NCBI GenBank assembly: GCA_903832085.1
Contig: CAIKZZ010000026.1
Location: 1-64,000 of the forward strand
DNA length: 64,000 nucleotides
Reading direction: 5' to 3'
From: an uncultured Pseudomonadota bacterium
GTDB taxonomy: Bacteria > Pseudomonadota > Gammaproteobacteria > Steroidobacterales > Steroidobacteraceae
Shown here piece by piece: positions 26,284 to 36,091 of this stretch (positions are counted from its first letter, which is position 1; each line of letters begins with the position of its first letter). The position numbers and the translations under genes are program-made. The notes under the pieces were generated by a model. The model did no database searches. It saw only the letters and a program-made list of their open reading frames with translations, and had not been told where the DNA came from.

Positions 26284-27711
26284 ATGAGCGAGACGTTTGA
26301 TGTGATAGTCATCGGTGGTGGTCCGGCCGGCTACCCTGCCGCCATTCGGGCGGCTCAAAACGGGCTGTCGGTCGCCTGTATCGATGATTGGAAAAACTAC
26401 GACGGCACGCATGCCTTCGGTGGGACCTGTCTCAACGCAGGCTGCATCCCGTCAAAAGCGCTACTCGAGTCCTCGGAGTTAGTCCATCGCGCCCGTGAAG
26501 AGTTCAAGGTGCATGGTATCCAAGTGGGTGCCGTGACCGTGGATCTTGCGCAGATGCAAAAGCGCAAGGCTGGGATCGTCAAGAGCTCAACGGTTGGTAT
26601 CGTGGGTTTGCTGAAGGGCGCCAAAGTGACCGCCCTTCCGGGGCACGGTCAGTTACTCGCCGGCCCGCAGGTGGAGTACACCGCGCTCGATGGCCAGAAA
26701 AAAGTATTGCACGCGACCCATGTGATTCTCGCCAGTGGCTCAACGCCGATCGATCTGCCATCAGCTCCTGTGAACGGCAAAGAGATCGTGGACAGCTGGG
26801 GAGCGCTTGAATTTGACACCGTCCCGAAGCGCTTAGGCGTGATTGGTGCGGGCGTCATCGGCCTTGAACTTGGCAGCGTGTGGCGACGCTTAGGAGCCGA
26901 GGTCGTGATGCTCGAGGCGGCACCTCAGTTTCTGCCCATGGCGGACCAGGCAGTGGCCAAGGAAGCGCAAAAGCATTTTAAAAAACTCGGTCTTGATATA
27001 CGCCTCGGCGCGAAAGTAACCGGCGCGCGTGTGACGGGTGATGGCGTGAGCGTTAATTTTGTCGACAGCAAAGGCGAGCAGTCGCTCACCGTCGATCGCT
27101 TAGTTGTCGCCGTGGGTCGCAAGCCGCGCACCGCGGGCGTGTTTGCGACTGACTCGGGCGTGACACTCGATGAGCGCGGCTTTATCGCAGTCGATGCGGA
27201 GTGTCGCACGGGTGTGCCCAACGTCTGGGCAGTCGGCGATTGCGTGCGCGGTCCGATGCTTGCGCATAAAGCCAAGGAAGAGGGCGTCATGGTGGCGGAT
27301 CTGATTGCGGGTCATCATTCGGACGTGAATTACAAGTTAGTACCCTCGGTGATTTACACAGCCCCCGAGATCGCGTGGGTCGGCTTAACCGAAGAGCAGG
27401 TGCAGGCGAGCGGCCGACCCTACAAGGTGGGCGTGTTTCCGTTCTTAGCAAGCGGCCGTGCGCGCGCCATGGAAGCGCCACACGGATTTGCAAAGCTGAT
27501 CGCGGCGACTGACGACGATGAAATCCTCGGTGTGCATATCATCGGCCCGATGGCTGGCGAACTGATTGCGGAGGCGGTACTGGCGCTGGAATATTCTGCA
27601 AGCACAGAGGATCTACAGCGGACGATTCATGCACACCCGACGTTGTCTGAGGCGTTACATGAGGCGGCGCTAGCGGCGGACAAAAAGGCGATCGATTTTC
27701 CCAATCGTTAG
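26284..27711 (+). CDS. lpd: Dihydrolipoyl dehydrogenase (E3)
   Basis: A 475-residue FAD enzyme reoxidising the dihydrolipoyl arm with NAD+. It has the N-terminal FAD motif GGGPAGYPAAIRAAQ, the redox disulfide Cys49/Cys54 in GGTCLNAGCIPSK, an NAD-binding GAGVIGLELGSVW, and the C-terminal catalytic HAHPTLSEALHEA. It follows sucB by 37 bases and completes the complex, though it may also serve pyruvate dehydrogenase or glycine cleavage. Its 3' end overlaps the convergent relA gene by four bases. Confidence 0.96.
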   Translation: MSETFDVIVIGGGPAGYPAAIRAAQNGLSVACIDDWKNYDGTHAFGGTCLNAGCIPSKALLESSELVHRAREEFKVHGIQVGAVTVDLAQMQKRKAGIVKSSTVGIVGLLKGAKVTALPGHGQLLAGPQVEYTALDGQKKVLHATHVILASGSTPIDLPSAPVNGKEIVDSWGALEFDTVPKRLGVIGAGVIGLELGSVWRRLGAEVVMLEAAPQFLPMADQAVAKEAQKHFKKLGLDIRLGAKVTGARVTGDGVSVNFVDSKGEQSLTVDRLVVAVGRKPRTAGVFATDSGVTLDERGFIAVDAECRTGVPNVWAVGDCVRGPMLAHKAKEEGVMVADLIAGHHSDVNYKLVPSVIYTAPEIAWVGLTEEQVQASGRPYKVGVFPFLASGRARAMEAPHGFAKLIAATDDDEILGVHIIGPMAGELIAEAVLALEYSASTEDLQRTIHAHPTLSEALHEAALAADKKAIDFPNR

Positions 27712-29810
27712 TGGCGCGCGACCGTAAAGACGCCATTGAGCGCCTTGATGCGTTCCATCAAGCGCGCTAGCACCGCCAGACTGCTGACGCGGGTGGAAAG
27801 GCGCATCGCGGCTGTCCCGCTCGCGGCGTTGGTGTCGGTACTCATGCGCTCGATGCTTAAACCCGTATCGGCAAGTAACGCGCTGACATCGCGCACGAGG
27901 CCCCGGCGGTCGGCAGCATGAATCACGATTTCCACTGGAAACACACCGTGCTGTGCCGTGCCCCAGTCCACGGGTAGCACGCGTGCCGGCTGACGCTGCG
28001 CGATCCGCGCGAGGTTGCCGCAGTTGGCACGGTGTATGGTGACACCCCGCCCCACAGTCAAATAACCGCGAATGGCTTCGGGCGGGACTGGCCGGCAACA
28101 GCGCGCGAACGTGGACAGCAAATCGCCAACGCCCATCACAGAAATACCCTCAGTGCTGGTTGCGGCGGTTGCCGGATGGCTTGTGGGTAGTGACTCGCCA
28201 AGTTTCGCCTGTTGGCGCTCCATGGCAGCTGTCACCTGCGCCGCGGACAGATCACCGGCTCCGAGGGCCACGTACAAGGCTTCGGCATTCGCAAGACCAA
28301 GTGCACGCACAATCACCTCAACACTCAAGGTCGGGCCTTGCTGGCGCGCGAGCAGTCGATCACATACGGCGCGCCCGTCGCGTGCGTGCTGGTCGTGGTC
28401 CTTGGCCCGAAAATAGGCGCGGACCTTGGCGCGTGCGGATTTCGTCGCCAAGTAGCCTTTATTGGCGCTGAGCCAGTCTCGACTCGGAGTGGGCTCCTTG
28501 TGGGTGAGCACTTCCACCCGATCGCCGTTCGTGAGTGCGGTCGTCAACGGTACGATCTGGCCATTGATCTTGGCACCGCGGCAGCGATGGCCAAGGCTTG
28601 TGTGTACCTGATAGGCAAAATCAAGCACCGTCGCACCTGACTTCAGTTCAATCACAGCCCCGGTGGGCGTTAGCGCGTACACCTGCTGTGCGAACAGACT
28701 CCCGTGTAGGAAGGTCAGTGCATCCTCGCTGCTGCTCGGTGACAGGAGCGCGCGCAGTCGCGCGATGGTGTCGTCGACGCTACGCGCATGTTTGCCGCCA
28801 TCTTTGTACCGCCAGTGCGCAGCCGCCCCAAGCTCGGCGCGCTCATGCATGGCCTGGGTCCGAATTTGCACCTCAATCAGTGCACCGGTGTCGTCGCGCA
28901 CCAAAGTGTGGATTGATTGGTAGCCGTTGCTCTTCGGGTGGGCAATGTAATCGTCAAATTCACTCCCCACGAAGTGCCAAAGCGACTGCACCACGCCGAG
29001 TGCGGCGTAACAAGCCGGTACGTCACTGACCAGCACACGCAGTGCTCTAATGTCATATACATCTTTAAATAACAGTTGCTTAAGAGACATTTTTCGTAAA
29101 ATACTGTAGATGTGCTTGGGTCGCCCCAGCACCTCGGCCGTGAGGCCTGCGCTGGTGAGGGCGGCACGTAATTGCCGAATGAGCGCCTGAATGTCGCGTT
29201 CGCGCTCTGTGCGACGGCTGCTTAAGAGCGACGCAATCTGCCGATAGGCAGCGGGGTCTTGATACCGGCAGGCATAGTCTTCTAGCTCCCACTTCAGGGC
29301 GTTTAAACCCAAACGGTTCGCAAGGGGTGCGTATATGCCAAGCGTCTGGGCGCTTAACCGTTGCTGGGTGGCAGTGTCGAGGCGCCGCGCAGTGCGCAGC
29401 CGCCAAAGTTGCTCGGCAATGCGCACAAGCACGAGTCTGGGATCTGACACCAATGCCAGCAGCATGCGGCGTAATGACTCAGCTTGAGTGGCGGTGACGG
29501 GCGCATCCGCGCAGGTCTCAGGCTCTAAATGCCCTAAGGTGAGGCAACCACGCACCAAGGCCAACTCAGCTGGGCTCAGTGCGGGCGTCACGGACTTCAA
29601 GTCGAGCACGTGACTTGCGATCAAGCTCGCCGCTACCGTGCCCACAACGGTGGTGGGATCTGGGTCTGTCTGGGCCACGATGGTGGCGATCGCGATCGCA
29701 CGATCCCACGCGTCAGGCGCATGCTGACGGATCAGGGGTGTTAGGCGATCAGCGGCGACAGCGGCACTATGCGCGGCAGCAGTGTGGGCATCAATGTGGC
29801 TGGTTTCCAT
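27708..29810 (-). CDS. relA: GTP pyrophosphokinase, RelA type
   Basis: A 700-residue ribosome-associated (p)ppGpp synthetase. The N-terminal HD-like domain lacks the His-Asp pair needed for hydrolysis (the site reads AASLIASHVLD), as in RelA. The synthetase domain contains YDIRALRVLV, then EFDD at about residue 282, the ExDD form that marks RelA rather than SpoT (RxKD), and AHPKSNGYQSIHT. Downstream are a TGS domain, the zinc-finger-like FARCCRPVPPE and a C-terminal ACT domain. It makes ppGpp when uncharged tRNA occupies the ribosomal A site. Convergent with lpd and divergent from ruvC. Confidence 0.93.
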   Translation of the reverse strand: METSHIDAHTAAAHSAAVAADRLTPLIRQHAPDAWDRAIAIATIVAQTDPDPTTVVGTVAASLIASHVLDLKSVTPALSPAELALVRGCLTLGHLEPETCADAPVTATQAESLRRMLLALVSDPRLVLVRIAEQLWRLRTARRLDTATQQRLSAQTLGIYAPLANRLGLNALKWELEDYACRYQDPAAYRQIASLLSSRRTERERDIQALIRQLRAALTSAGLTAEVLGRPKHIYSILRKMSLKQLLFKDVYDIRALRVLVSDVPACYAALGVVQSLWHFVGSEFDDYIAHPKSNGYQSIHTLVRDDTGALIEVQIRTQAMHERAELGAAAHWRYKDGGKHARSVDDTIARLRALLSPSSSEDALTFLHGSLFAQQVYALTPTGAVIELKSGATVLDFAYQVHTSLGHRCRGAKINGQIVPLTTALTNGDRVEVLTHKEPTPSRDWLSANKGYLATKSARAKVRAYFRAKDHDQHARDGRAVCDRLLARQQGPTLSVEVIVRALGLANAEALYVALGAGDLSAAQVTAAMERQQAKLGESLPTSHPATAATSTEGISVMGVGDLLSTFARCCRPVPPEAIRGYLTVGRGVTIHRANCGNLARIAQRQPARVLPVDWGTAQHGVFPVEIVIHAADRRGLVRDVSALLADTGLSIERMSTDTNAASGTAAMRLSTRVSSLAVLARLMERIKALNGVFTVARH

Positions 29811-29979
29811 TGGGAAACATCCGGGTTAGCGGTGCTCTGTTGCAGCGATAGCGGTATCATAGCGCCTATGCAAGCCATGGCAGCCTACATCGATGCGTCG
29901 CGCTAGCTCCTGGCGACAATACAAGCCCGGCGCGAGCTCCATTGCCGTGCGTTCGCCGAGCGCCGTCAGGCTATCGGCC

Positions 29980-30489
29980 GTGCGCGTGCTTGGGATTGAC
30001 CCCGGCTCACGGCTCACAGGTTTTGGCGTCATCGATAGTGATTCCACAGGGACACACTATGTGGCTGCCGGGACGGTGCGTACCACCGCCAAAGAGTTTA
30101 CCGAGCGCCTCAAGGAAGTGTTTGTTGGTATGTCAAAGATTATCAATGAATACGCGCCTCATGAGATCGCGATCGAACGCGTGTTTTTGGCGCGCAACCC
30201 AGACAGTGCAATTAAGTTGGGGCAAGCGCGTGGAGCGGCGCTGTCGGCAACCTTCGCGTCTTCCGCCAGTATTCATGAGTACAGTGCGCGCGAAGTGAAG
30301 CAGGCAGTGGTCGGCTCCGGTGCAGCACAGAAGACCCAGGTGCAGCGCATGGTACGCGTCATGCTCGGCATCAAGAGCACCGAGCCGCTCGGCGCCGATG
30401 CGGCCGACGCACTTGCCATTGCGTTATGCCATGCCCACGGACGCGTGTTGCGTGCGCGCCTCGCCCACGTCACCGGTGCACACCCATGA
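29980..30489 (+). CDS. ruvC: Holliday junction resolvase RuvC
   Basis: An RNase-H-fold endonuclease that cuts Holliday junctions moved by RuvAB. The catalytic acidic residues lie in LGIDPGSRLTGFG, IAIERVFLARN and DAADALAIALCHAHG. The frame is open upstream to an ATG at 29893, but the family begins right before LGIDPGS, so I chose GTG 29980 (169 residues); GTG 29947 is an alternative. First gene of ruvCAB; its stop overlaps the ruvA start. Confidence 0.93.
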   Translation: MRVLGIDPGSRLTGFGVIDSDSTGTHYVAAGTVRTTAKEFTERLKEVFVGMSKIINEYAPHEIAIERVFLARNPDSAIKLGQARGAALSATFASSASIHEYSAREVKQAVVGSGAAQKTQVQRMVRVMLGIKSTEPLGADAADALAIALCHAHGRVLRARLAHVTGAHP

Positions 30490-31082
30490 TCGGCTGGTTG
30501 CGTGGACGACTCAGCGCAAAGACGCCGCCTTCGCTTGTCATTGATGTCAATGGCGTGGGGTATGAGTGTGAGGCGCCCATGTCGACATTTTATACGCTGC
30601 CTGCAACCGGCAGCGAGGTCACGCTGCGCACGCATCTCGTCGTTCGGGAAGATGCGCATATCTTGTACGCCTTTAGCACCGATGAGGAGCGGCGCTTGTT
30701 TCGCGGCTTACTCAAGGTCACGGGTATCGGTCCTAAGATCGCACTCGCCATTTTGTCCGGCATGAGTGTGGACGTCTTCCTGCGCTGCATTGAGGCTGAG
30801 GACGTGGCGCCGCTTGTGCGCATTCCGGGCGTTGGGCGTAAGACCGCCGAGCGGTTGCTGATTGATATGCGGGATCGAGTGCGCGATCTGGGCGATAGTC
30901 ACGCAGCGTTCGCGCCGCACGCTCCGGGCGAGACAAGCGCGCAGCACGAGGCCTATAGCGCGTTGTTGAGCTTGGGCTACAAGCCGGCTGAGGTCACGCG
31001 ATTGCTCAAATCAGTGGATGAGCCCAACGCCACCACTGAGGAACTCATTCGTCACGCGTTAAAGTCTGCAGCGATTAGCTAA
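30486..31082 (+). CDS. ruvA: Holliday junction DNA-binding subunit RuvA
   Basis: A 198-residue tetrameric protein that binds four-way junctions and loads RuvB. It starts MIGWLRGRL at 30486 in an ATGA overlap with ruvC, which fits the family better than any upstream start. An OB-fold N-terminus, two helix-hairpin-helix motifs (LLKVTGIGPKIALAIL, LVRIPGVGRKTAERLL) and the C-terminal RuvB-contact domain (AYSALLSLGYKPAEVTRLL) are visible. Confidence 0.95.
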   Translation: MIGWLRGRLSAKTPPSLVIDVNGVGYECEAPMSTFYTLPATGSEVTLRTHLVVREDAHILYAFSTDEERRLFRGLLKVTGIGPKIALAILSGMSVDVFLRCIEAEDVAPLVRIPGVGRKTAERLLIDMRDRVRDLGDSHAAFAPHAPGETSAQHEAYSALLSLGYKPAEVTRLLKSVDEPNATTEELIRHALKSAAIS

Positions 31083-31102
31083 TCACACGATAAAGTAGAG
31101 TC

Positions 31103-32146
31103 ATGACCGATATCGAACGTACTGTGAGCGGTGTGAGCGCCAAGGAGGATGACTCCCTCGATCGCGCCGTGCGACCGAAGTTGCTCTCGGATTATGTGGG
31201 TCAACCGGTGGTTCGCAACCAAATGGAAGTGTTTATTGAGGCGGCGCGTCGGCGCGGTGAGGCGCTTGATCATTTATTGATCTTCGGTCCGCCAGGGCTT
31301 GGCAAGACGACACTTGCCCACATTGTTGCCAACGAACTTGGCGTCAGCCTCAAGCAAACGTCAGGGCCGGTGCTCGAGCGCCCTGGCGACCTTGCAGCAT
31401 TACTCACCAACCTGCAGCCCCGTGATGTGTTGTTTGTGGATGAGATCCACCGCTTAAGTCCGGTTGTGGAGGAGATTTTGTATCCTGCCTTGGAAGACTT
31501 CCAGCTGGATTTGATGATCGGTGAAGGGCCGGCAGCGCGTTCCATCAAGCTCGATTTGCCGCAGTTCACGCTCATCGGCGCCACCACACGGGCGGGCCTA
31601 CTCACGTCACCCTTGCGCGATCGCTTTGGGATCGTGCAGCACTTGGAATTTTACAGTGTGGATGACTTAGCCCGTATTGTGAGTCGCTCCGCGTCTATCT
31701 TAGGATTGAGCGTCGATGCGGGCGGCGCACGGCGGGTCGCGGAGCGCTCGCGTGGCACGCCGCGCATCGCCAATCGCTTGCTGAGGCGGGTACGTGATTA
31801 CGCTGAAGTCAAGGCCGATGGTCGTATCACCGAGACGGTGGCCGCGGCGGCGCTCGATATGCTCGATGTGGATCGTTTAGGCTTTGATGTGATGGATCGG
31901 CGCTTGCTGCTGACCATTATCGAAAAGTTTGGTGGTGGGCCCGTCGGGGTGGATTCGCTCGCGGCGGCGATCGGTGAGGAGCGGGGTACGATTGAGGATG
32001 TGCTGGAGCCGTTTTTGATCCAACAAGGATTTTTGCTGCGTACCAATCGTGGGCGAATGGCCGCTCCCGCGGCGTATCTACATTTTGGCTTAAGCATGCC
32101 GGTGGGCTTGCCGCAAAATGGCGCACTGTTTCCGGACGGACCATAA
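31103..32146 (+). CDS. ruvB: Holliday junction branch-migration ATPase RuvB
   Basis: A 347-residue AAA+ motor. Walker [13 protein letters not shown], Walker [13 protein letters not shown], sensor 1 GATTRAGLL, an arginine finger region PLRDRFG and the C-terminal winged helix ([12 protein letters not shown]) are all present. It starts 20 bases after ruvA. Confidence 0.97.
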   Translation: MTDIERTVSGVSAKEDDSLDRAVRPKLLSDYVGQPVVRNQMEVFIEAARRRGEALDHLLIFGPPGLGKTTLAHIVANELGVSLKQTSGPVLERPGDLAALLTNLQPRDVLFVDEIHRLSPVVEEILYPALEDFQLDLMIGEGPAARSIKLDLPQFTLIGATTRAGLLTSPLRDRFGIVQHLEFYSVDDLARIVSRSASILGLSVDAGGARRVAERSRGTPRIANRLLRRVRDYAEVKADGRITETVAAAALDMLDVDRLGFDVMDRRLLLTIIEKFGGGPVGVDSLAAAIGEERGTIEDVLEPFLIQQGFLLRTNRGRMAAPAAYLHFGLSMPVGLPQNGALFPDGP

Positions 32147-32536
32147 GTGGCTGAGGCCTGGTCCTTGGCTGTGCGGGTGTATTGGGAAGACACCGATGCG
32201 GGCGGTATCGTCTACCATGCGGCCTATCTGCAGTTTATGGAGCGGGCGCGTACCGAATGGTTGCGTGCACGCGGCGTGGATCAGGTGGAGTTGCGAGCGA
32301 GTGCGCGCGTGCAATTTGCGGTTGTGGATATGCAAATTGATTGGCTACGGCCGGCGCGCTTTGATGATTTGCTGACCGTGACAGCGACTCTTGCAAAGAG
32401 CGGTGGTGCGAGTGGCACCTTTCGTCAGGAGGTGCGTCGATTAAACGAGGTGCTAGTGCAGGCAACCGTACGGGTTGCGGCGCTAGATGCCGATACTTTG
32501 AAACCTTGCCGGCTGCCGGCTGCTTTTGTTGAGTGA
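32147..32536 (+). CDS. ybgC: Tol-Pal-associated acyl-CoA thioesterase YbgC
   Basis: A 129-residue hotdog-fold thioesterase. The N-terminal VYWEDTDAGGIVYHAAYLQF carries the catalytic Asp of the 4-hydroxybenzoyl-CoA thioesterase family. GTG start follows the ruvB stop directly. It hydrolyses short or medium acyl-CoA in vitro; its link with Tol-Pal is known mainly from this conserved gene position. Confidence 0.92.
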   Translation: MAEAWSLAVRVYWEDTDAGGIVYHAAYLQFMERARTEWLRARGVDQVELRASARVQFAVVDMQIDWLRPARFDDLLTVTATLAKSGGASGTFRQEVRRLNEVLVQATVRVAALDADTLKPCRLPAAFVE

Positions 32537-32541
32537 GTGAT

Positions 32542-33249
32542 ATGCCCACGGATGTAACCCCATCGGTTTTGGACTCGTCTTTTATTCACATGCTGACCAA
32601 TGCGAGCTTTGTCGTGCAGCTGGTGCTCGCGACCTTGCTTAGCGCATCGGTGGTGTCTTGGGCTGTCATTTTTCGCAAAAGGCGCGCGATCTCGCTGACC
32701 CGGACTGCTGCTGAGTCCTTTGAGACGGCATTTTGGTCCGGAGGCGAACTGAGCGCACTGTATCAGGGGATCGAAGGCCGGGCGCTGCCTGCGACGGGAG
32801 TTGAGAGTATTTTCGAGTTTGGGTTTCGGGAATTTAATCGCTTGCGAAAGCAAACCGCGATCGATGCGCCTCAGCTGATGGAGGGTGCGCGCCGCGCTAT
32901 GAAGGTGGCGCAGTTGCGCGAGATTGATCGGCTAGAAAATGGCCTTGAGATGCTCGCCACCATCGGCTCAATTAGCCCGTATGTGGGTCTGTTTGGTACG
33001 GTGTGGGGCATCATGCATGCATTTAGGGGACTCGCGAATGTGCAACAGGCCACCTTGCAGATGGTGGCGCCGGGCATTGCGGAGGCGCTCATTGCGACAG
33101 CGATCGGGCTCTTCGCAGCGATACCCGCCGTGGTGGCTTATAACCGTTTTTCTGACCAAGTCAGCCGGCTTGAACTGCGCTTCGATACGTTTATGGAAGA
33201 GTTCTCCACAATCCTCCAGCGCCACGCAGCGGCCCCACGGAGCCCTTGA
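32542..33249 (+). CDS. tolQ: Tol-Pal inner-membrane proton-channel subunit TolQ
   Basis: A MotA/ExbB-family protein with three membrane helices: about 16-36 near the N-terminus, then two after the cytoplasmic loop (SISPYVGLFGTVWGIMHAF and IATAIGLFAAIPAVVAYN). With TolR it converts proton flow into TolA movement for outer-membrane constriction. ATG 32542 is preferred; GTG 32533 overlapping ybgC is possible. Confidence 0.95.
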   Translation: MPTDVTPSVLDSSFIHMLTNASFVVQLVLATLLSASVVSWAVIFRKRRAISLTRTAAESFETAFWSGGELSALYQGIEGRALPATGVESIFEFGFREFNRLRKQTAIDAPQLMEGARRAMKVAQLREIDRLENGLEMLATIGSISPYVGLFGTVWGIMHAFRGLANVQQATLQMVAPGIAEALIATAIGLFAAIPAVVAYNRFSDQVSRLELRFDTFMEEFSTILQRHAAAPRSP

Positions 33250-33251
33250 AC

Positions 33252-33707
33252 ATGGCCGCAACCGGCAAACGCGGACGGCGCTTAATGGGTGAGATCAATG
33301 TGGTGCCGTACATTGACGTGATGCTCGTGCTTTTGATTATTTTTATGGTCACGGCACCCTTATTGACCCAAGGCGTGCAGGTGGATTTGCCGAAGGCGGC
33401 GGCAAACCCGGTGATCGATCAAAAACGCCAGCCGCTGGTGGTGAGCATCGATCGTGAGGGCCGCTGGTATCTCAATGTGGGCGATCACAAGACCGCACCG
33501 ATTGAGGAGGCGGCCTTGAGTGATGGTGTGCGCGTGGTGCTTGGCCGCGATGCGCAAACACCCGTGCTACTCAAAGCCGACCAAAGCGTTCCGTACGGCA
33601 CCGTGGTGCGCACGATGGTGCTGTTGCAGCATGCGGGCGCCACCCGTATCGGATTTTTGACAGACCCACCGAACACGCGTGCGGTGGGGTCCCCGGCTAG
33701 GAATTAG
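33252..33707 (+). CDS. tolR: Tol-Pal proton-channel subunit TolR
   Basis: An ExbD-family protein of about 151 residues with one membrane helix, EINVVPYIDVMLVLLIIFMV, which contains the essential Asp. The periplasmic part ends in TRIGFLTDPP. ATG 33252 has GGAG nine bases upstream; a TTG at 33246 is in frame but less likely. Confidence 0.94.
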   Translation: MAATGKRGRRLMGEINVVPYIDVMLVLLIIFMVTAPLLTQGVQVDLPKAAANPVIDQKRQPLVVSIDREGRWYLNVGDHKTAPIEEAALSDGVRVVLGRDAQTPVLLKADQSVPYGTVVRTMVLLQHAGATRIGFLTDPPNTRAVGSPARN

Positions 33708-33711
33708 TGGT

Positions 33712-34671
33712 TTGCAGCAACTAGGCTTTCTGCGCGAGCACGGACCCGCGCTCATAGGCTCGGTCGTACTGCATGTGGGCTTAGGGATCTGCCTCGCGCT
33801 TGGCGCGTTGATTGCAGTGACACCCAAGATCACGCAGCCGCAGGCAATTGAAGGCTACCTCGCCAGCATGCCGAGTCGGCGCGTGCGGGGCGCGGCAGCG
33901 CCGACACCCCCACCGGCTGCGGCCCCTGCACCGGCGACACCGAGTCCAGCGCCGGTCACGCCCGCGCCTCAGCCGCAGCCCCAGCCACGCACGCAACCGG
34001 CACCACCCGCACCTGTCGCAAAAAAACCCGCTCCTGAGGCCCGTCCCACGTTGACGGAGACGACGGCGAAACAGCAGGAAGCGGCAGTGGCAGCGGCCCG
34101 GGCCGCTGCGCGTGAGGCGGAAGTCCGCAAGGAACAGGAGCAAAAAGCGCAAGAACTTGAGCGTCAACGAGTGGCAGAGAAGGCAGCGAAAGACAAAGCC
34201 CAAAAGGCTCTCGCCGAGCAGCTCGAGAAGGAGGCAGCACAGAAGCGGGAAGAGGCGCTCGCCGCGCGCTTGAAGGCTGAAATTGCGGAGAAGGCGCGTG
34301 CGACGGCGCTCGAAAAAGACGCGCGTGCCACGCGCGAGAAGGAGCTTGCGCGGCAGCTCGCAACTGAGGATCATCGCCAAGGGGCGGAGAATGCCGGCCT
34401 TTTAGGTCGGTATGTGGGTGAGTTGCAGGCGCGTATCGAGCGGGCGTGGATTCGGCCACCGAGTGCGGTTCATGGACTACATTGTGTGGTCCATGTGAGC
34501 CAAATTCCTGGTGGCACGGTAACCAATGTGAAAATAGCAGACTGCAATGCTGACTCCGCGGTGCAGCAATCGATTACCCTAGCCGTGTACCGGGCCTCGC
34601 CGTTGCCAGCGCCACCGGACGCGAGTTTATTTGAACGAAACCTGACGTTGATCTTTGCGCCGACGGAATAA
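33712..34671 (+). CDS. tolA: Tol-Pal energy-transducing protein TolA
   Basis: About 319 residues in three domains: an N-terminal membrane anchor (IGSVVLHVGLGICLALGAL), a long Pro/Ala- then Lys/Glu/Ala-rich helical rod spanning the periplasm, and a C-terminal domain (LLGRYVGELQARIERAWIRP) that reaches TolB/Pal. I chose the TTG at 33712 because AGGA lies nine bases upstream and the product begins just before the anchor. A GTG at 33679 inside tolR is the alternative. Confidence 0.92.
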   Translation: MQQLGFLREHGPALIGSVVLHVGLGICLALGALIAVTPKITQPQAIEGYLASMPSRRVRGAAAPTPPPAAAPAPATPSPAPVTPAPQPQPQPRTQPAPPAPVAKKPAPEARPTLTETTAKQQEAAVAAARAAAREAEVRKEQEQKAQELERQRVAEKAAKDKAQKALAEQLEKEAAQKREEALAARLKAEIAEKARATALEKDARATREKELARQLATEDHRQGAENAGLLGRYVGELQARIERAWIRPPSAVHGLHCVVHVSQIPGGTVTNVKIADCNADSAVQQSITLAVYRASPLPAPPDASLFERNLTLIFAPTE

Positions 34672-34681
34672 AATAGGTGTT

Positions 34682-35995
34682 ATGAATCGTTTATATAAAA
34701 AACTTCTAGGATGCATGGTTGCTGTGGGCTTAACCGCGTGTGCTCCAAGTGCGTGGGCCCAATTGACCATTCAAATCACTCACGGTGTGAGCGCACCCAT
34801 CCCCATCGGGCTTGTGCCCTTTGGCAGCGATGCATTACTGCCAGTGGATGTGGCTGGAGTCATCAACTCGGATCTGGATCGCAGCGGTCGGTTCGTGGGA
34901 CTTGCTCGCAGCAATATGCTGCAAACACCCACCACTGCGGCGGCAGTTGATTTTGCTCAGTGGCGCTTAGTAAAAACGGACTACGTGGTCATCGGCCGTG
35001 TGGTTGCCAATGGGAAGGGCATGTACCGGGTCGAGTTTGAGTTGTTTAATGTCGTCACTGCAGAGCGCCTACTCGGATTTGCCTTGCCAGCAACGGTAAA
35101 AAACCTGCGTCTGGTTGCGCATCAGGCGAGCGATATGATTTACGAGAAGATCTTAGGCGTGCCCGGCGCCTTTGCGACCCAGATCGCCTATGTGAGCGTG
35201 CAAGGCACACCGCGTTCGCGACGCTGGCGTTTGGTGATTGCAGACTCCGATGGCGAAATGCCGCGCACGGTGCTGGAGTCAAAGTTTCCGATTATGTCCC
35301 CATCGTGGGCGCCCGACGGCGAGCGTTTGGCGTATGTCTCGTTTGAAGGGGAGGCATCCGCAGTCTATGTGCAAACCCTGCTAACGGGGGCGCGCGATCG
35401 GGTATCGGCACGCGCCGGCATTAATGGTGCACCGGCTTTTTCACCCGATGGGAAGCGCTTGGCACTCGCGCTGTCGCAGTCGGATGGAAACGTCGATGTC
35501 TTCGTGCTCGACTTGGCCGCGCGCACAACCTTACGGGTGACGGACGATCCGGCGATCGACACCGAGCCCAGTTGGGCGCCCGATGGGCGCAGTCTGTACT
35601 TCACCTCGGATCGCTCGGGGCGCCCGCAGATCTATAAAATCAACCTAAGCGCGGGTGCGCAAGCGCAGCGGGTGACGTTCGAGGGGAACTACAATGCGCG
35701 CCCACGGGTGTCCCCAGACGGCACATTGTTGGCGGTCGTCACGCTTGATCAGGGTGTGTACCGCATTGCCAGCGTCGAGGCGGCGACTGGGCGCTCGCGC
35801 GTCCTGTCCACCGGCCGTCTGGATGAGGCGCCTAGTTTCGCCCCGAACGGCCAAACCATCCTGTATTCAGCACGCGGAGCCGGTCACGGGGTGCTTGAAA
35901 CCGCTGCGATCGATGGTAGCGTGACGAGTCGAATCAGTGCGCTGGATGCCGATGTGCGCGAGCCGGCCTGGTCGCCCCGTGTGGCGACCCGCTAA
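34682..35995 (+). CDS. tolB: Tol-Pal periplasmic beta-propeller TolB
   Basis: About 437 residues with a signal peptide cut after AWA, an N-terminal alpha/beta domain that contacts TolA, and a six-bladed propeller with repeated FSPDGKRLAL/WAPDGRSLYF motifs that binds Pal. ATG 34682 follows TAGGTG; a TTG at 34655 overlapping tolA is unlikely. A CAPS sequence in the signal region is not in a convincing lipobox position. Confidence 0.95.
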   Translation: MNRLYKKLLGCMVAVGLTACAPSAWAQLTIQITHGVSAPIPIGLVPFGSDALLPVDVAGVINSDLDRSGRFVGLARSNMLQTPTTAAAVDFAQWRLVKTDYVVIGRVVANGKGMYRVEFELFNVVTAERLLGFALPATVKNLRLVAHQASDMIYEKILGVPGAFATQIAYVSVQGTPRSRRWRLVIADSDGEMPRTVLESKFPIMSPSWAPDGERLAYVSFEGEASAVYVQTLLTGARDRVSARAGINGAPAFSPDGKRLALALSQSDGNVDVFVLDLAARTTLRVTDDPAIDTEPSWAPDGRSLYFTSDRSGRPQIYKINLSAGAQAQRVTFEGNYNARPRVSPDGTLLAVVTLDQGVYRIASVEAATGRSRVLSTGRLDEAPSFAPNGQTILYSARGAGHGVLETAAIDGSVTSRISALDADVREPAWSPRVATR

Positions 35996-36091
35996 AGATA
36001 CGCGCCGCGTGTTGAACTATGACAAAATGATCCCATCGGGTGACGCAAAGGTGTGTCTATAACCGCAGATTTTAAGGTATGGAGTGAAAGT

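Noticed and set aside
34682-35995. TolB as lipoprotein because of a Cys in TACAPS
   Set aside because: The Cys is inside the signal peptide with a normal AWA cleavage site after it, as in other TolB proteins.
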